A stretch of 26,935 nt of DNA from Neoconidiobolus thromboides FSU 785 (lineage: Eukaryota > Entomophthoromycota > Entomophthoromycetes > Entomophthorales > Neoconidiobolaceae), in contig MU626504.1 of assembly GCA_025603075.1 (NCBI GenBank), positions 1 to 26,935 of the forward strand, written 5' to 3'. The position numbers and the translations under genes were made by a program. This document shows positions 1 to 9,919 of this stretch, piece after piece (within the stretch, counting starts at the first letter, position 1; each line of letters begins with the position of its first letter). The notes under the pieces were generated by a model. That model was not told the DNA's origin. It made no database searches and saw only the letters and a list, made by a program, of their open reading frames with translations.

Positions 1-134
1 ATTATAATAACGACTATAGTTCTGGGGCCACTGGGATAGGCGCAAGCTCTAACGGTGCTACTGGTGTTGGTGCATCCAATTCTAATGGGGGTATCGGTTT
101 AGGCCTTGGTCTTGGTCTAGGTTTAGATCTTTAA
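1..134 (+). CDS. 3' end of a Gly/Asn/Ser-rich protein gene (partial)
   Basis: The window opens inside a reading frame (codons from base 3) that runs to a TAA at 132-134. The visible 43 residues are rich in Gly, Ser, Asn and Ala, with two near-copies of a short block (GATGIGASSN then GATGVGASNS), and finish in an alternating Gly-Leu run (GLGLGLGLGLDL). Composition and strand match the two complete secreted Gly/Ser/Asn-rich genes that follow at 1902 and 5692, so it is probably a third member of that loose group. Start codon, signal peptide and any introns lie outside the window. There is no hydrophobic tail long enough for a membrane anchor. Function is unknown; a role as a structural extracellular or cell-wall protein is inference from composition only. 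Confidence 0.6.
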   Translation, partial: YNNDYSSGATGIGASSNGATGVGASNSNGGIGLGLGLGLGLDL

Positions 135-1793
135 GAGACTTAAAATTATTACTTTAATATTTCACATACTCTAATAATAAAATCATAATTCATATTTAAC
201 CAGTTATTTATAAATTTAAAAGTTTTAGCCATTTCAATACTAAAAATTCAACTTTAACTAGTTTTGTAAAGTAGTAAATGTACAACTGATAAACTTAATC
301 AACTCTTTTACTTTATAATATTAAGATTGAAACGACAAGTGGTATAACCAGAATATTGGTATCCTTTCCTAAATCAAAGTTGATTAAATTTCATTAGATT
401 TTTCTTGTTAAAGATTTCAAAAATATATTTTATATTGAAACTTTACAATTTTAATAGAATTTAGATATAAAATATTTAATACCTGGTTTTCTTAGTCTAT
501 TGCAGTAGAGTTTTTGAAATTTTATTGAGACAGAATTAAGTAATAGCCACCTAAATAAAAAATAAGGAGAACTTACAACTATTAAAATTTTGTCTCGATT
601 TAATTTGTATTTCATTCTAAAGCTAGTTGTTTGCCTGCTTAGCTTTTTGATCCTGATCTTTAGTCGTTATACTGATTTAAGTAGGATATATTCTTAATTA
701 TAGAACTAATCAGGTTACAATAGAAATGGAATGGTTGTATTTTAATAAGTGATTTGAACCTAAGTTTTTTGGTCAAAAAGAGGGTATTATTTTGAGGAGA
801 TGGGCTTACTCAATTCTAAACTGAGTTCAAGACCAAATATCAAATTTTCTTTTTAAATTTTTTTACATTGTCAATTATTCTTGACTACAACTTAAAACTT
901 GTTTCGCTAATAGATAACAATATAAATTATAGTCTACATAATGTAAATAAATTAAATAAAAGGGTGAAATCGTAAATTAGAAGTAATCTAAGAGTGGGGA
1001 TGGTTTTATTTTGAAATTGGCTTTATTTAAGATTTGTTTTTTTTAAATGCTCAGAATTGATCTAAAATACATGGTGTATACATGAGTTTTGAGAACAAGA
1101 TTTTCTTATTTAATACATTGATAATCAATAATAAATCTATTGATAATTAAAGCGAGAATAATACCTTACTGAAAGCTTTAACCTAGGCTAACACACAATA
1201 GTGATGCTTTAAAGGAAGCATAACAAATAAAATTTATTTTTATATAAAAAAATTAGATAACCTTTTATATTTGGAGCTATGGTTATTAATAACTCTTTGA
1301 CCTATTTTTATCTACTGATAAAACTACAAGCCAATTTAACTTTTGTTATAGAACTTTTCGATACTTTGATTTATCTATTTATCATAGTATGTTTTTTGAA
1401 CTTGATACTTAACTAGCCTACCCATTGCTTGCGGTTGTCATAGTACATATGGGTTTATATACCCCAGTATTTAATCAGTTCATATAAAGAGTTATTATAT
1501 ATTAAATGTATTATCTTGGGATTAAATCATATTATTGAGGGGCAGGAAAGTAGTTAACTTTAAACCATAATGTTTTAAAATCAAAAAATAGAATTTTTCA
1601 AACTTATCTTTCTTCACTTAGATTTTTTTAGCTACCAACCTTTTAGCTTAAAAAAATGACTAAATAGGGGGGTTTCGGGGTGATAAAAATTGGGCAGTTT
1701 TTCAAAAATTTGCTGAGTGGTGCGGCTAATTGAGCTAAGAATGCTCCCAATAAAATCTAAAAAGAAACAATTTAAAATTTGGTGTGAAGTATT
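135..1793. other. AT-rich intergenic spacer
   Basis: No convincing reading frame on either strand, no RNA gene and no copy of the 105-bp repeat. The sequence is AT-rich with many short homopolymer runs. A slightly more G-rich patch near 1665-1730 has no coding signal that I can see. Confidence 0.6.
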
Positions 1794-1821
1794 TAAACCC
1801 TAAACCCTAAACCTTAAACCT
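1794..1821 (+). repeat. Telomere-like TAAACCY heptamer run
   Basis: Four head-to-tail heptamers: TAAACCC twice, then TAAACCT twice. The first two match the CCCTAAA-type telomere repeat and the 'telo-box' motif. The run ends 80 bp upstream of the ATG at 1902, so it could be a promoter element or an interstitial scrap of telomere-like DNA. It is too short to indicate a chromosome end. Confidence 0.6.
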
Positions 1822-1901
1822 TAAAATAAAAATAAAATTTAAATCCAATATACCATTAATTCTTTCTTGTCTTTATATATTTCATTAATATTTTTAAAAG
1901 T

Positions 1902-2597
1902 ATGAACTTACGCTTCTTAATTCTTTGCATAGGATTTCAGTCTAGTTTATCCTATAGTATTCCATTGGCCTATCGTCTATTGATTCGAGATATAGCACCA
2001 GTGGATTATTCTGCTATAACCAATGTTCAAAATAATGTTAATTTATACGGTGGGGCGACTGGAAGTAATGCAGGATTTTCTGCTGGAGGTACATTTAACA
2101 CGCCCCCAACTGGCGGCCCTGCTACCTCCATTAGCAGTAGTTTTGGGACAATCAATAATGGTGTTATCACTACCGGCTCAGGCACAACTACCAGTAGTAA
2201 TACCATTGGAAGTTCTGGAACTGTAGGTGGGCAAAGCAATTTCAATTCTGGAGGTCAATTTTCTTCAACTTCACCTAACCAATCATCTTATGGAATTAAC
2301 TCCTCACAAGGTACTTCTTTAAACAACGGTCTAGGGATGGCCGGATCCATGTCAGGAGGCATTGAATTTATAAGACAACCTGATGGTTCAGTATCGACAT
2401 CTGCTTCCTATTCCTCAACCAATGGAGTTGTTTCTCCAATTTTTTCTTCAGTTACTTCTAATAATGCAGGTATTGCCAACGGTAACGCTGTTACTGGTGC
2501 TTCATCCAATTTTAATGTACAGCAACCCACTATCCCTAGTACCAATGTCAGTACTCCAGTCATACCAAATACTAATGTTTCTACTGCGCCAAAATAA
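1902..2597 (+). CDS. Secreted Gly/Ser/Asn-rich low-complexity protein, 231 aa
   Basis: A 231-residue protein of unrecognised family. Residues 1-18 form a typical secretion signal (Asn-Leu-Arg then a hydrophobic core, with probable cleavage near Ser-Tyr-Ser). Residues 19-40 are a more ordinary segment (LAYRLLIRDIAP...). The rest is almost entirely Gly, Ser, Thr, Asn, Pro and Ala, with no Cys after the signal region and a closing pair of near-repeats (IPSTNVSTPV / IPNTNVSTAP). There is no C-terminal hydrophobic tail, so it should be released or wall-bound, not GPI-anchored. Several Asn-X-Ser/Thr sequons and many Ser/Thr suggest glycosylation. A TATA-like TTTATATAT lies about 28 bp before the ATG. 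Neighbours on the same strand (1-134, 5692-6309) share composition but not clear sequence. An extracellular structural role is inferred. Confidence 0.75.
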   Translation: MNLRFLILCIGFQSSLSYSIPLAYRLLIRDIAPVDYSAITNVQNNVNLYGGATGSNAGFSAGGTFNTPPTGGPATSISSSFGTINNGVITTGSGTTTSSNTIGSSGTVGGQSNFNSGGQFSSTSPNQSSYGINSSQGTSLNNGLGMAGSMSGGIEFIRQPDGSVSTSASYSSTNGVVSPIFSSVTSNNAGIANGNAVTGASSNFNVQQPTIPSTNVSTPVIPNTNVSTAPK

Positions 2598-2900
2598 AAC
2601 ATAATTGGTAAGGTCAAACCATTATGATTTACCTTAATATACCGAGACACTTTTACTTACAAATCCTATACGCTTTATTTTTATTATTATATCACATTCA
2701 TTTTATATTTAAATTGTCTATTAAACTTTCTTTAAATCTTATTGATTTAGTTATGCATATTGTTATTTTAATTAAAGTTTATTAATTTCCAGACTTAGAT
2801 TCTAGACTATCAGCTTTTGAAAATAATTTTAAACATCACCTTGTTATTAGATTTTATATTGTGCTTTTATCTAATATTATAAGATTATGGGCTTTTAGTA

Positions 2901-3004
2901 CATGGGAATGTTTTTTTTAGTTTCATTATTTTTTCATTTTTTTAAGCGTTATTTGAGTAAGAAGATTGTTAGTAAAATCTTAAACAAAAAATACAGCCCC
3001 ATAT
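2901..3004 (+). repeat. MITE-like 105-bp repeat, copy 1
   Basis: Matches the family: left end CATGGGAATG followed by a T run, a TTTCATTA block, TTTTTTAAGCG TTATTTGAG in the middle, GATTGTTAGTAAAATC, and a right end ACAGCCCCATAT. The left end is slightly degraded (CATGGG in place of CATATGGG). Confidence 0.8.
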
Positions 3005-3795
3005 ACAGGATTATGGATTTTTACCTTTGCTTTAAATGAACCAGGTTAAAACAGGTTTTAGTTCAATTTTTCTTATTCTTGCCAAAAAGTTGAAAAAAGC
3101 ACCTCTTACTTCATTTTAGATCTTTTATTTGAATTTTGAAGACAGTATCTTCTTATCTATCTTCTCACCTCTCTTTCCACAACCTATACGTCCAGTTTAA
3201 TTAAACCAAAGTGATAATACCCCGACTTTTTAATCAAAATTATACTTTTTAAAACAATAGTAAATGCTAATCCCATAATGAAAATTTAACTTGAAAGCAT
3301 TTGGAATAGAATTCTACCTATAGAATATCTCTAAAGAAATGTTTTTATATGCAAAATCTATATAAAAATTTGATGATTCATCTAAAAAATATAGGAAATG
3401 CCGTCTGAAAGAAATAATTTGAAAGACAAACCTACTGAACTGAAATATATAGTTGCATAAATATAAAAATAATAATAAAAAATAAAATATTGATGGAGTT
3501 GAATGGGGGGGAGAGGAGGAGTATTGGTTAATAGAGCTGACTGCGTTAAATTGTGTAGAATTTTCAATCAAATCTATGATACACTTGTTTATTATGCTCT
3601 CTATAGTTTCTCATTAAATTCCTTATTCAAATTTGATAAGGTTCTTTTTGATTTATCGCCTTCAAGTATAATTGAAAAAGTTTGTGTTTAGTTTATTATA
3701 TAAGATGAAAAAATGATGAAAGCTAATGTTATTTTCATTCTAAAATCTTTATAGATTTAAACTATATTAACTACTTTTTATTAACTAACTTTACA

Positions 3796-4037
3796 ATGAG
3801 TATCTTGGACAGTAAACTTAGCACTAAAGTTCATAAATCATTAATCACTTGGCTGTCTGAAGGCCAACAAAGAGAGAGCTTAGAGCTAAAAGCGATCTTA
3901 AGCATCAATCAAACGAGCCGAAACCATCAAGTCTGTTTAACTATTTACATCATTACCTTGGACCACGTCTATCATTAAGCTCTCAAAACCTTAAACCAAT
4001 CCCACAACTTAGAAACAGTAAGAAAAAAGTCGGGTAG
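3796..4037 (+). pseudogene. Possible frameshifted coding relic, unidentified
   Basis: From an ATG at 3796 the frame reads a plausible protein start (MSILDSKLSTKVHKS...) through about residue 33. From about 3861 a different frame is open to a TAG at 4035-4037 and reads a well-mixed sequence (SDLKHQSNEPKPSS... ending NSKKKVG). Both halves have protein-like composition and the DNA is less AT-rich than its surroundings. That pattern fits a gene broken by a single frameshift around 3880-3900, but an unrecognised short intron or chance cannot be excluded. I do not recognise the family. Confidence 0.25.
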
Positions 4038-5640
4038 CATAAACTCCTGAATTTACTAAAGGGTATCCAGTTATCAAAATCAAGCTATCCAAATACCCTT
4101 GTTAATCAAATTCAAGTTGGTTACTCAAATATATTTGCGATTAGATGAAGTAACATGGACTTATTTAGTGCTTTTAAACAATTATTGTTTGATATAATCT
4201 TACTGTTAATTGTGCCAAAGCTCTACATTTAAAAATAGAAACTAAAATTTAACGCTATATAAGTATTCAAACTCCAGCAAGAATAAATGATTACTTTCGA
4301 AATATTATACAATTTTATAGCTGCTTTCAAAATAGAAAACAAATAATAAAATCAATAAGGCATAAGGGGGAGGGGTAGGAAGAAATTACCAAACTACGGG
4401 GAGTAGAGTAACTCAAGGATATTCAGTCTTTGAATGGCAGATTGGTACACATTGGCTTTGTGTTCTACTTTCTAAGTTAGTTTAGGGGAAAAAAAGGAAG
4501 ATATGACAGTGGAGAGGGGTAAACATATTATCTTCTGATGATTTTATGCATTAAGGGTGAATAATCCAAAGGCCAGCTCACAAAAAATGTTGAGGATATT
4601 TAAATCTTTTGAAATTTGAACTAATTAACGATGTCTAATGTTATTTTTTAAATATTACTTATGTCATAGCCTCATAATAGTACAAAATTTCAACTTAGAC
4701 GATACCAATCTATGGGATATGCCAACTAAGCTAATAAAATACTATTGTCTCAGTAAAAGTTGTAGGAGTCCTTTTCAACCACTCATCTAATAGTTCAATA
4801 ACTATTAGTATGCAAGAAATAAGGCTAACATCAATAGTCTTTATGAGAACTTGTAGCATCTTTACTATTATGTTTATCGGAAATCTGATCTAATTGAAAA
4901 TAGCTGTCTAGTTTAGAGCAGTGGAATGCTCCAAGTATTCAAAATAACTTAATAAGTAGGACCGGTTCTATTTTTAAACTTCAAGCAATTCAAATGATTA
5001 GTAATAAAGGGTGGTACTTTAGAATTGATACTTATTTTAAGTGCTGATACAATATTATGATATTTGAAATATTGATGCATTGAGGTACCATAAGTTATAA
5101 TGTGGGTGCAGATCAAATTATTGTCAAAAGTTTAAAGAACATCAATAATATTTAAGTATAAATAACATTTGGATTATTACAAAATAAACTAATTGTATTA
5201 TTTGAATGTGCATAATATATAATTTATTGACAATTATGGAGTTTTTAAATTCATTGATAAAACTGGACCGGAAATTTATACTTAAATAAATATTTTAGTA
5301 GTTTTATCTTTGTAATTTGTTTTATTAACCATTTTATTATTGATATAATTTCTTAATATTAGAAGAAACAATATAATTAAAAATGAATACATTTTAGTTT
5401 TACAACTCTGTTTATTATTAATAAGCAAGTATAGTGCTTGGCTATTAACTAATTGTATAACTTAAAACAACTTTGTAGTATTGAAACTTGGTCTTTATAT
5501 ATTTTTTATTTAATTTTAATTCTTAGCTTAATTACAACTGTGGAAAATTTAACTAAAAGTGGGCTAGTCTTACTTGGAACAAGCTAACAGTAAATAACAC
5601 TACCCCAATTTCTGATTTTGCCCCTGAATTTTGTTGGTAC

Positions 5641-5647
5641 TATAAAA
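5641..5647 (+). promoter_or_regulatory. TATA box for the 5692 gene
   Basis: TATAAAA about 45-50 bp before the ATG at 5692, in a less AT-biased stretch (5570-5650) where such a word stands out. Confidence 0.5.
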
Positions 5648-5691
5648 CCTTCAATTTAGAAATTATCTAATTTTACATATTTTTATTATCA

Positions 5692-6309
5692 ATGAGATTA
5701 CCATCTTTGCTATTAACGGTAGTAATCACCTCGATAAATGCCGCTCCAATACTAGAGAAAAGAGGTTTGATAGGTGCGTTAACTGGAAGTACTAACGGAC
5801 AGTCAACTAGCACAGGAAGCGCAACTGGTCAAGCTAATGGGCCTGGTGCTTCGTTTGGAAGCAGTGCATTTACAGGCACTAATGAAACGAACGGAAGTAC
5901 AGCAATTCAAGGAAGTACTTATCCTCCAGGAACGACCCCAGTGGCAAGTTCTGGCGTAAGTTACAATGCTAATGGGAATGGAGGCTCAAATTATGGCTCT
6001 GTATCTCAAGGTTCAAATTACTCTACTAGTTCTAGCTTCCAGTCCCAATCTCCCAATGGCTTTGCTACAGGTGGTGGAGCTTCTAATGGTAATATGATCT
6101 TAAATACGATAGGATTATCGAATTCTTATGGCGGCGCAATTTCAGCTAATGATCAACAGGGTATTGCTGTAGCAGGTGGTGTTTCTCAAGGTGTTGGTAT
6201 TGCTGGTACACCTATATCCACTACGGTAACTATTGGTGGGTCACTATCATTAGGTCCTGGATATACAACAAATCAATATTCTCAAAATCAAGTATATAGT
6301 AGCTACTAA
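5692..6309 (+). CDS. Secreted Gly/Ser/Asn-rich protein with Kex2-type site, 205 aa
   Basis: A 205-residue protein of unrecognised family. Residues 1-18 are a clear signal peptide (MRLPSLLLTVVITSINAA). They are followed by a short propeptide ending in Lys23-Arg24, the classic cleavage site for Kex2-like Golgi proteases, so the mature chain probably begins at Gly25. The mature part is rich in Gly, Ser, Asn, Thr and Gln, with short recurring words (GSTNGQ, GSNYGS, GSNYST, QGVGIAG) and a Tyr-rich end (QYSQNQVYSSY). There are no Cys residues and no hydrophobic tail. The composition resembles low-complexity extracellular or wall-associated fungal proteins; Tyr and Gln at the end could serve cross-linking, which is speculation. 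It is the same type of protein as the 1902 gene and the partial gene at the left edge, all on the + strand. Confidence 0.78.
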   Translation: MRLPSLLLTVVITSINAAPILEKRGLIGALTGSTNGQSTSTGSATGQANGPGASFGSSAFTGTNETNGSTAIQGSTYPPGTTPVASSGVSYNANGNGGSNYGSVSQGSNYSTSSSFQSQSPNGFATGGGASNGNMILNTIGLSNSYGGAISANDQQGIAVAGGVSQGVGIAGTPISTTVTIGGSLSLGPGYTTNQYSQNQVYSSY

Positions 6310-6668
6310 TCTTTCAAATATCAACTAATTTTATTGACTATTCAAAAACACTAATAAACTATATGTGATTTTATATTATATAAAGTACTGGTTTCAAAGA
6401 GAATTTTTTTTATAAATTTCTTAAAGCATAAAACCTTTAATTTAGAAAATGAATATATCATCTTTAACTAAATAGTTTAACAAACAAACATTTAACTTAT
6501 TCTACAATCTTTTATTAAATATTCTATTATAGTCCCAATATAAGCTATTTAGGTCGATATTTTTTTATGAAATTTAAATTTACTGAAAATATTTCATATG
6601 AGGTTTAACATATTTCTAATATTACAAAGTAAGGATGTATTTTACAAGCTTATCTAATTGAGTTATCT

Positions 6669-6775
6669 ATATGGAGATAAATTTTTTTATTTAAGAATTT
6701 CACTAACAGTTTTTCCGCCCAAACGGGGTTCAAAAAATGGAAAAAGTGATAAAACTATAAAAGATATCCCCATAT
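6669..6775 (-). repeat. MITE-like 105-bp repeat, copy 2 (degenerate)
   Basis: Reverse orientation. Left edge ATATGGAGATAAATTT, then ATTTAAGAATTTCACTAACAG, TTTTTCCGCCC, CAAAAAATGGAAAAAGTGAT, and right edge ATCCCCATAT. The middle is diverged (AAACGGGGTT where other copies have the AAGCGCT core). Confidence 0.7.
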
Positions 6776-6957
6776 TAAGATTAATAATAAAACAGAACTG
6801 AATTTTTTTGCAGATAAATAAGCGTTTTTAATCTATTGAACTTTACTATTAATTTTAATAAAAACATTGGTTGAGTTTGTAACCTTATAGCAGAAATTGA
6901 ACATGTATTTAAAAATACTAACTTCAGACCATATCAAAAATCCATGTTATAAATTTA

Positions 6958-6991
6958 AGTAAAATTCTTAAACACAAAAATACATCCCCAT
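6958..6991 (+). repeat. Right-end fragment of the 105-bp repeat
   Basis: Only the terminal part of the element is present (AAATTCTTAAACACAAAAA then TACATCCCCAT). The rest is missing, indicating a truncated or decayed copy. Confidence 0.6.
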
Positions 6992-7434
6992 TGTTTAAAA
7001 TGTATCATATTTTTAAATTTCTTCAGGAGACAACTCTCAAGTGATAAACAAAGTTTATAATAAAAAATGATTAGATAAAGGGGGTGTCTTACCATAAAGA
7101 TAAAGTATATCTACCTTTACGACTTTTGTCTAACCTAACTTTTGAAAAATCGAAATCGGTCTCCCAAGGAATATGCTATTCAATAAACATGGGGTAGGCT
7201 GAAGGGACTGGTTTCTCTAATGAAAAGAAAAGACCCAAAAGGGTTTTTTAGGTGGTCCATATGACTGAGAAGCTGAAATACACTAAAAAGGTAAAATGAA
7301 AGTTCTGCAAATAACTAACAAAAATCTATCCTTAAAATTAAAATAACTAATCATTATTATTATTAACAAAGTCAGTTATATTGCCAAATTTAAAGCTTGT
7401 TTTTGATTAATTTCGATTATTACATGAGATTAAA

Positions 7435-7542
7435 CATATGGGAGTGTTTTTTTTGACTTCATTATTTTTTCCATTTTTTAAGCGCTATTTGGGCGGAAAA
7501 TTTGTTAATAAAATTCTTAAACACAAAAATACATCCCCATAT
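7435..7542 (+). repeat. MITE-like 105-bp repeat, copy 3 (well preserved)
   Basis: Runs from CATATGGGAGTG through the AAGCGCTATTTG core and GGCGGAAAATTTG to ACATCCCCATAT. The two ends are imperfect inverted repeats of each other (CATATGGGAGTG against the complement of the right end, ATATGGGGATGT). Confidence 0.85.
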
Positions 7543-7555
7543 CTTGTAAAATAAG

Positions 7556-7659
7556 TTATAGGGACGCTTTTTTTGGTTTCATTACTTTTTCCATCTTTTA
7601 GCGCTATTTGAGTGGAAAGGTCGATAATAAAATTCCTAAAAAAAATACAACCTCTTATC
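7556..7659 (+). repeat. MITE-like 105-bp repeat, copy 4
   Basis: Directly follows copy 3 in the same orientation with a spacer of about 13 bp. It keeps the TTTCATTACTTTTTCCATC block and the AGCGCTATTTGAGTGGAAA core. Both ends are degraded (right end reads ACAACCTCTTAT). Confidence 0.75.
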
Positions 7660-7821
7660 TTGATTCCATTCTGCTTTAATTTCTGTACATCAAAATTTTA
7701 TTTTACAAATAAAAATCCATATGTAACATAAACCTTGAAAAACATACCGAAAATATAAAACGACCAACAAAAAATTACTGCTTTACTATTTAAATAAAGA
7801 TTTATTATTCGGGTACTCTTT

Positions 7822-8292
7822 TTAACTGAGCATGTAACCAATAGCCAATGTAGTAAACATAACATTAACGTAGCCAGATTGAAATAGCATAATTGAATTA
7901 TTCGAATTAAGCGAACTAGAATCACTGGAGTTAAGGCTATCAGTACCAGAACTAGCTGAACTTGCACTGGCATTAGAACTACTAATACTGCTCATTCCAT
8001 CCATACCATCATCAGTTCCAGAGGTTGGTGCACTAGAGCTATTATCAGAGGTTTGAGTAGCAGTTAAAACTGGACTTGAACTCATTGTGTTTCCAGAAGC
8101 ATCTGTAGCGGAAGAATCATTTATCGGAGTATGACTTCTAGTATGAGTACGTGAGCCCTTGTTACTCATATTTATACCATTATTGGTGCCATCATTTGGA
8201 CTCAGCTGAGTACTGAATATAGAATCATTATTATTAGATTGAGCAGCAATTAGAGTAAAGAATAAAATAGAAATTATAGTATTAAAACGCAT
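7822..8292 (-). CDS. Ser/Thr-rich GPI-type cell-surface protein, array member 1, 156 aa
   Basis: The most diverged member of a five-gene tandem family. Residues 1-18 (MRFNTIISILFFTLIAAQ) are the shared signal peptide. The body is rich in Ser, Asn, Thr, Asp and Gly with a short basic His/Arg patch (GSRTHTRSHT) not seen in its siblings. The C-terminus (GYVNVMFTTLAIGYMLS) is a hydrophobic tail aligned with the others and fits a GPI-attachment signal, with small residues (Ser/Asn) upstream as candidate attachment sites. An O-glycosylated mucin-like wall or surface protein is the likely role; this follows from architecture, not from a recognised domain. AATAAA (complement of 7801-7806) lies about 16 bp past the stop. 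It is convergent with the 5692 gene and last in the array. Confidence 0.8.
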   Translation of the reverse strand: MRFNTIISILFFTLIAAQSNNNDSIFSTQLSPNDGTNNGINMSNKGSRTHTRSHTPINDSSATDASGNTMSSSPVLTATQTSDNSSSAPTSGTDDGMDGMSSISSSNASASSASSGTDSLNSSDSSSLNSNNSIMLFQSGYVNVMFTTLAIGYMLS

Positions 8293-8316
8293 TTTTGTAT
8301 TTAAAGTTAAAAGTTG

Positions 8317-8340
8317 ATTATTATTATTATTATTATTATT
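8317..8340. repeat. (ATT)8 microsatellite in a promoter
   Basis: Eight ATT trinucleotides, 25 bp upstream of the ATG of array member 1, between the start codon and its TATA-like element. Likely length-variable. Confidence 0.85.
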
Positions 8341-8374
8341 TTGATTTTTTTATTGTTATTTTGACTTTCTTAGT

Positions 8375-8402
8375 ATTTTTATATACCAAAATTTTTGCCA
8401 AG
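8375..8402 (-). promoter_or_regulatory. TATA element and CTTGGC box of array member 1
   Basis: Read on the gene's strand, CTTGGC (8397-8402) is followed by GGTATATAAAAA, about 85-105 bp before the ATG. The same order is seen upstream of the other array genes; here it is pushed further from the ATG by the ATT repeat. Confidence 0.5.
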
Positions 8403-9900
8403 CTATTTTTTATTAATCATTTATACACTTGATCTATCCACTTATCATTTCTTTGTATGCTGGGTAGTTATGCTAGCTAGCTTTTTTTTCTTGGCTTGGA
8501 TTAAGTGGAATGTTCATTCATATTAAGATTGGTTAAAAAACAGGATGAGTTTTAAGGCTATTGTTTAATAAGCATAATGACTAGGAAGTAGGAAAGCTTC
8601 AAAAGCAAGTTGAACACTAAGGGTAGTAGTTAGTAAGATAAAATAAAAGGTTTTCTTGTCATAATATAGATGGATTCGGTTTATCTATTACGTTGATGCT
8701 CTTATATAAAATAATCAAACTCTTATAATAATTTCTTAATTTAGGCTTCATTTGATTTAAAAATATAACTTAATTAAATTAACAAATTACTAAAAATAAA
8801 GTTTTTGGAGTTTCTGAAAAATTTTTTTTATTGAAAACAGGGGAAAATGCAAATTGTTACAGCTCATTACGACTTTTTTAGTGGCGGTTTTTATAGCCTA
8901 TATATTATATAGTCAATTTTTTTTAATGCCTGATTTATATATTTTAAATAAATTTGCTACGAAATTTTTACTAAATTAAAAATTAAAAAGATCATAAAAG
9001 AACTGCAATAACTTAAATAAATTAAAATTCATTCATTTTAAGAAAATATTATGGTCCCCAAATCCATTTTAAACTATAATTATCGCTTATCTAATTTATT
9101 TAATAGAGTTTTAAAAACAAAAGATTTCAATTGATAAGGTTTTAAACATTGAGATTCCTTGGCTTGGATTAGATATGGTTTAAAGCATCCACTGCTAATT
9201 AAAATACTAGTACTAAATATAACGTTTTATTTTTAAAATTCTATTGAAATTCCAATTGAATTTAGATCAAAAGCTCATATTTATCTCATTCTCAGTTCCT
9301 TTTTACAAATATCACAAAGTAACGATAAATGCTAAAAAAACAATACCTTTTCTGGTAAAGTTTAAAGCTAACCATGATTTTTTTTTACAAACCAGAACCT
9401 AGATAAAACTGTGGAATTTTTTTAGAGCTTACCCTGTCGTTTAAACTTGTCGTATTTACCTTTTTAGTCTGATCTTTGGGACCTAGTATTTGAGTTTTTG
9501 ATTTAAGTTTTGACTATATTTATATGATAGTTTTTTAATAGATTTTCATTTTTTTGCCTTTCTATTAATAACCTCTAGTAAATAATAACGATCTAAAGGG
9601 ACCGGCAATATCCACATATTGCCATAAATACTATCTCACAGTTGGAAAGTAATGTCTTAAAAAATAAGTATTTAAGTTGTAAAGTGGGCTCGATTATTAC
9701 ATTTTTAAAAGGATTAAAATTTTCAAGTATTTGAATTATTAATATTTGTAAATTTATTATAAGATTCATACCTTATTTATCTGCCTTTATTTATAACAAC
9801 AATGCTATTATGTTATATAAAGGCGTAATTAAAGATGCTGATATATTATATTTTATACTTAAGAAAACTTTAAAAAATAATTTGATAAAAAATATTTATT
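8403..9900. other. AT-rich spacer between array members 1 and 2
   Basis: No gene seen. It contains a second CTTGGC box in the promoter of member 1 (8490-8495), a 14-bp word shared with 9158-9171 (CTTGGCTTGGATTA), and a perfect small hairpin at 9604-9623. Confidence 0.55.
9604..9623. other. Perfect 8-bp-stem hairpin
   Basis: GGCAATAT, loop CCAC, then ATATTGCC. It is perfectly self-complementary and isolated in a spacer, with no T run or gene next to it to suggest a function. Confidence 0.45.
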
Positions 9901-9919
9901 ATTATTAAAAAAAACTCAG

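Larger units (their letters stand above)
2598..5640. other. Long AT-rich spacer with one dispersed repeat and one possible coding relic
   Basis: About 3 kb without an intact gene. It holds one copy of the 105-bp dispersed repeat (2901-3004) and a possible frameshifted coding fragment (3796-4037). Short reading frames at 3314-3691 on both strands overlap each other in AT-rich sequence and show no protein-like composition. From 4040 to 5640 I see no genes. Confidence 0.6.
6310..7821. other. Convergent spacer rich in dispersed repeats
   Basis: Lies between the + strand secreted genes and the - strand array. It contains copies or fragments of the 105-bp repeat at 6669, 6958, 7435 and 7556, and no gene that I can support. 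Confidence 0.6.

Noticed and set aside
2023-2650. Reading frames on both strands overlapping the 1902-2597 gene
   Set aside because: They are shadows of a Gly/Ser/Asn-rich gene, have compositions (Leu/Pro/Val-rich) dictated by the other frame, and lack their own signals.
3314-3691. Short overlapping frames on both strands (85, 61 and 62 aa)
   Set aside because: They are rich in Phe, Tyr, Ile, Asn and Ser as expected from AT-rich noncoding DNA, overlap each other, and have no recognisable features.
7698-7973. 91-aa hydrophobic frame overlapping the end of array member 1 on the same strand
   Set aside because: It overlaps a family member whose frame, tail and poly(A) signal are conserved; its hydrophobicity comes from reading Ser/Asn codons out of frame.
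8041-8050. Near-match TTATCAGAG to the iron-GATA motif
   Set aside because: One mismatch in the GATAA core and located inside the coding region of array member 1.
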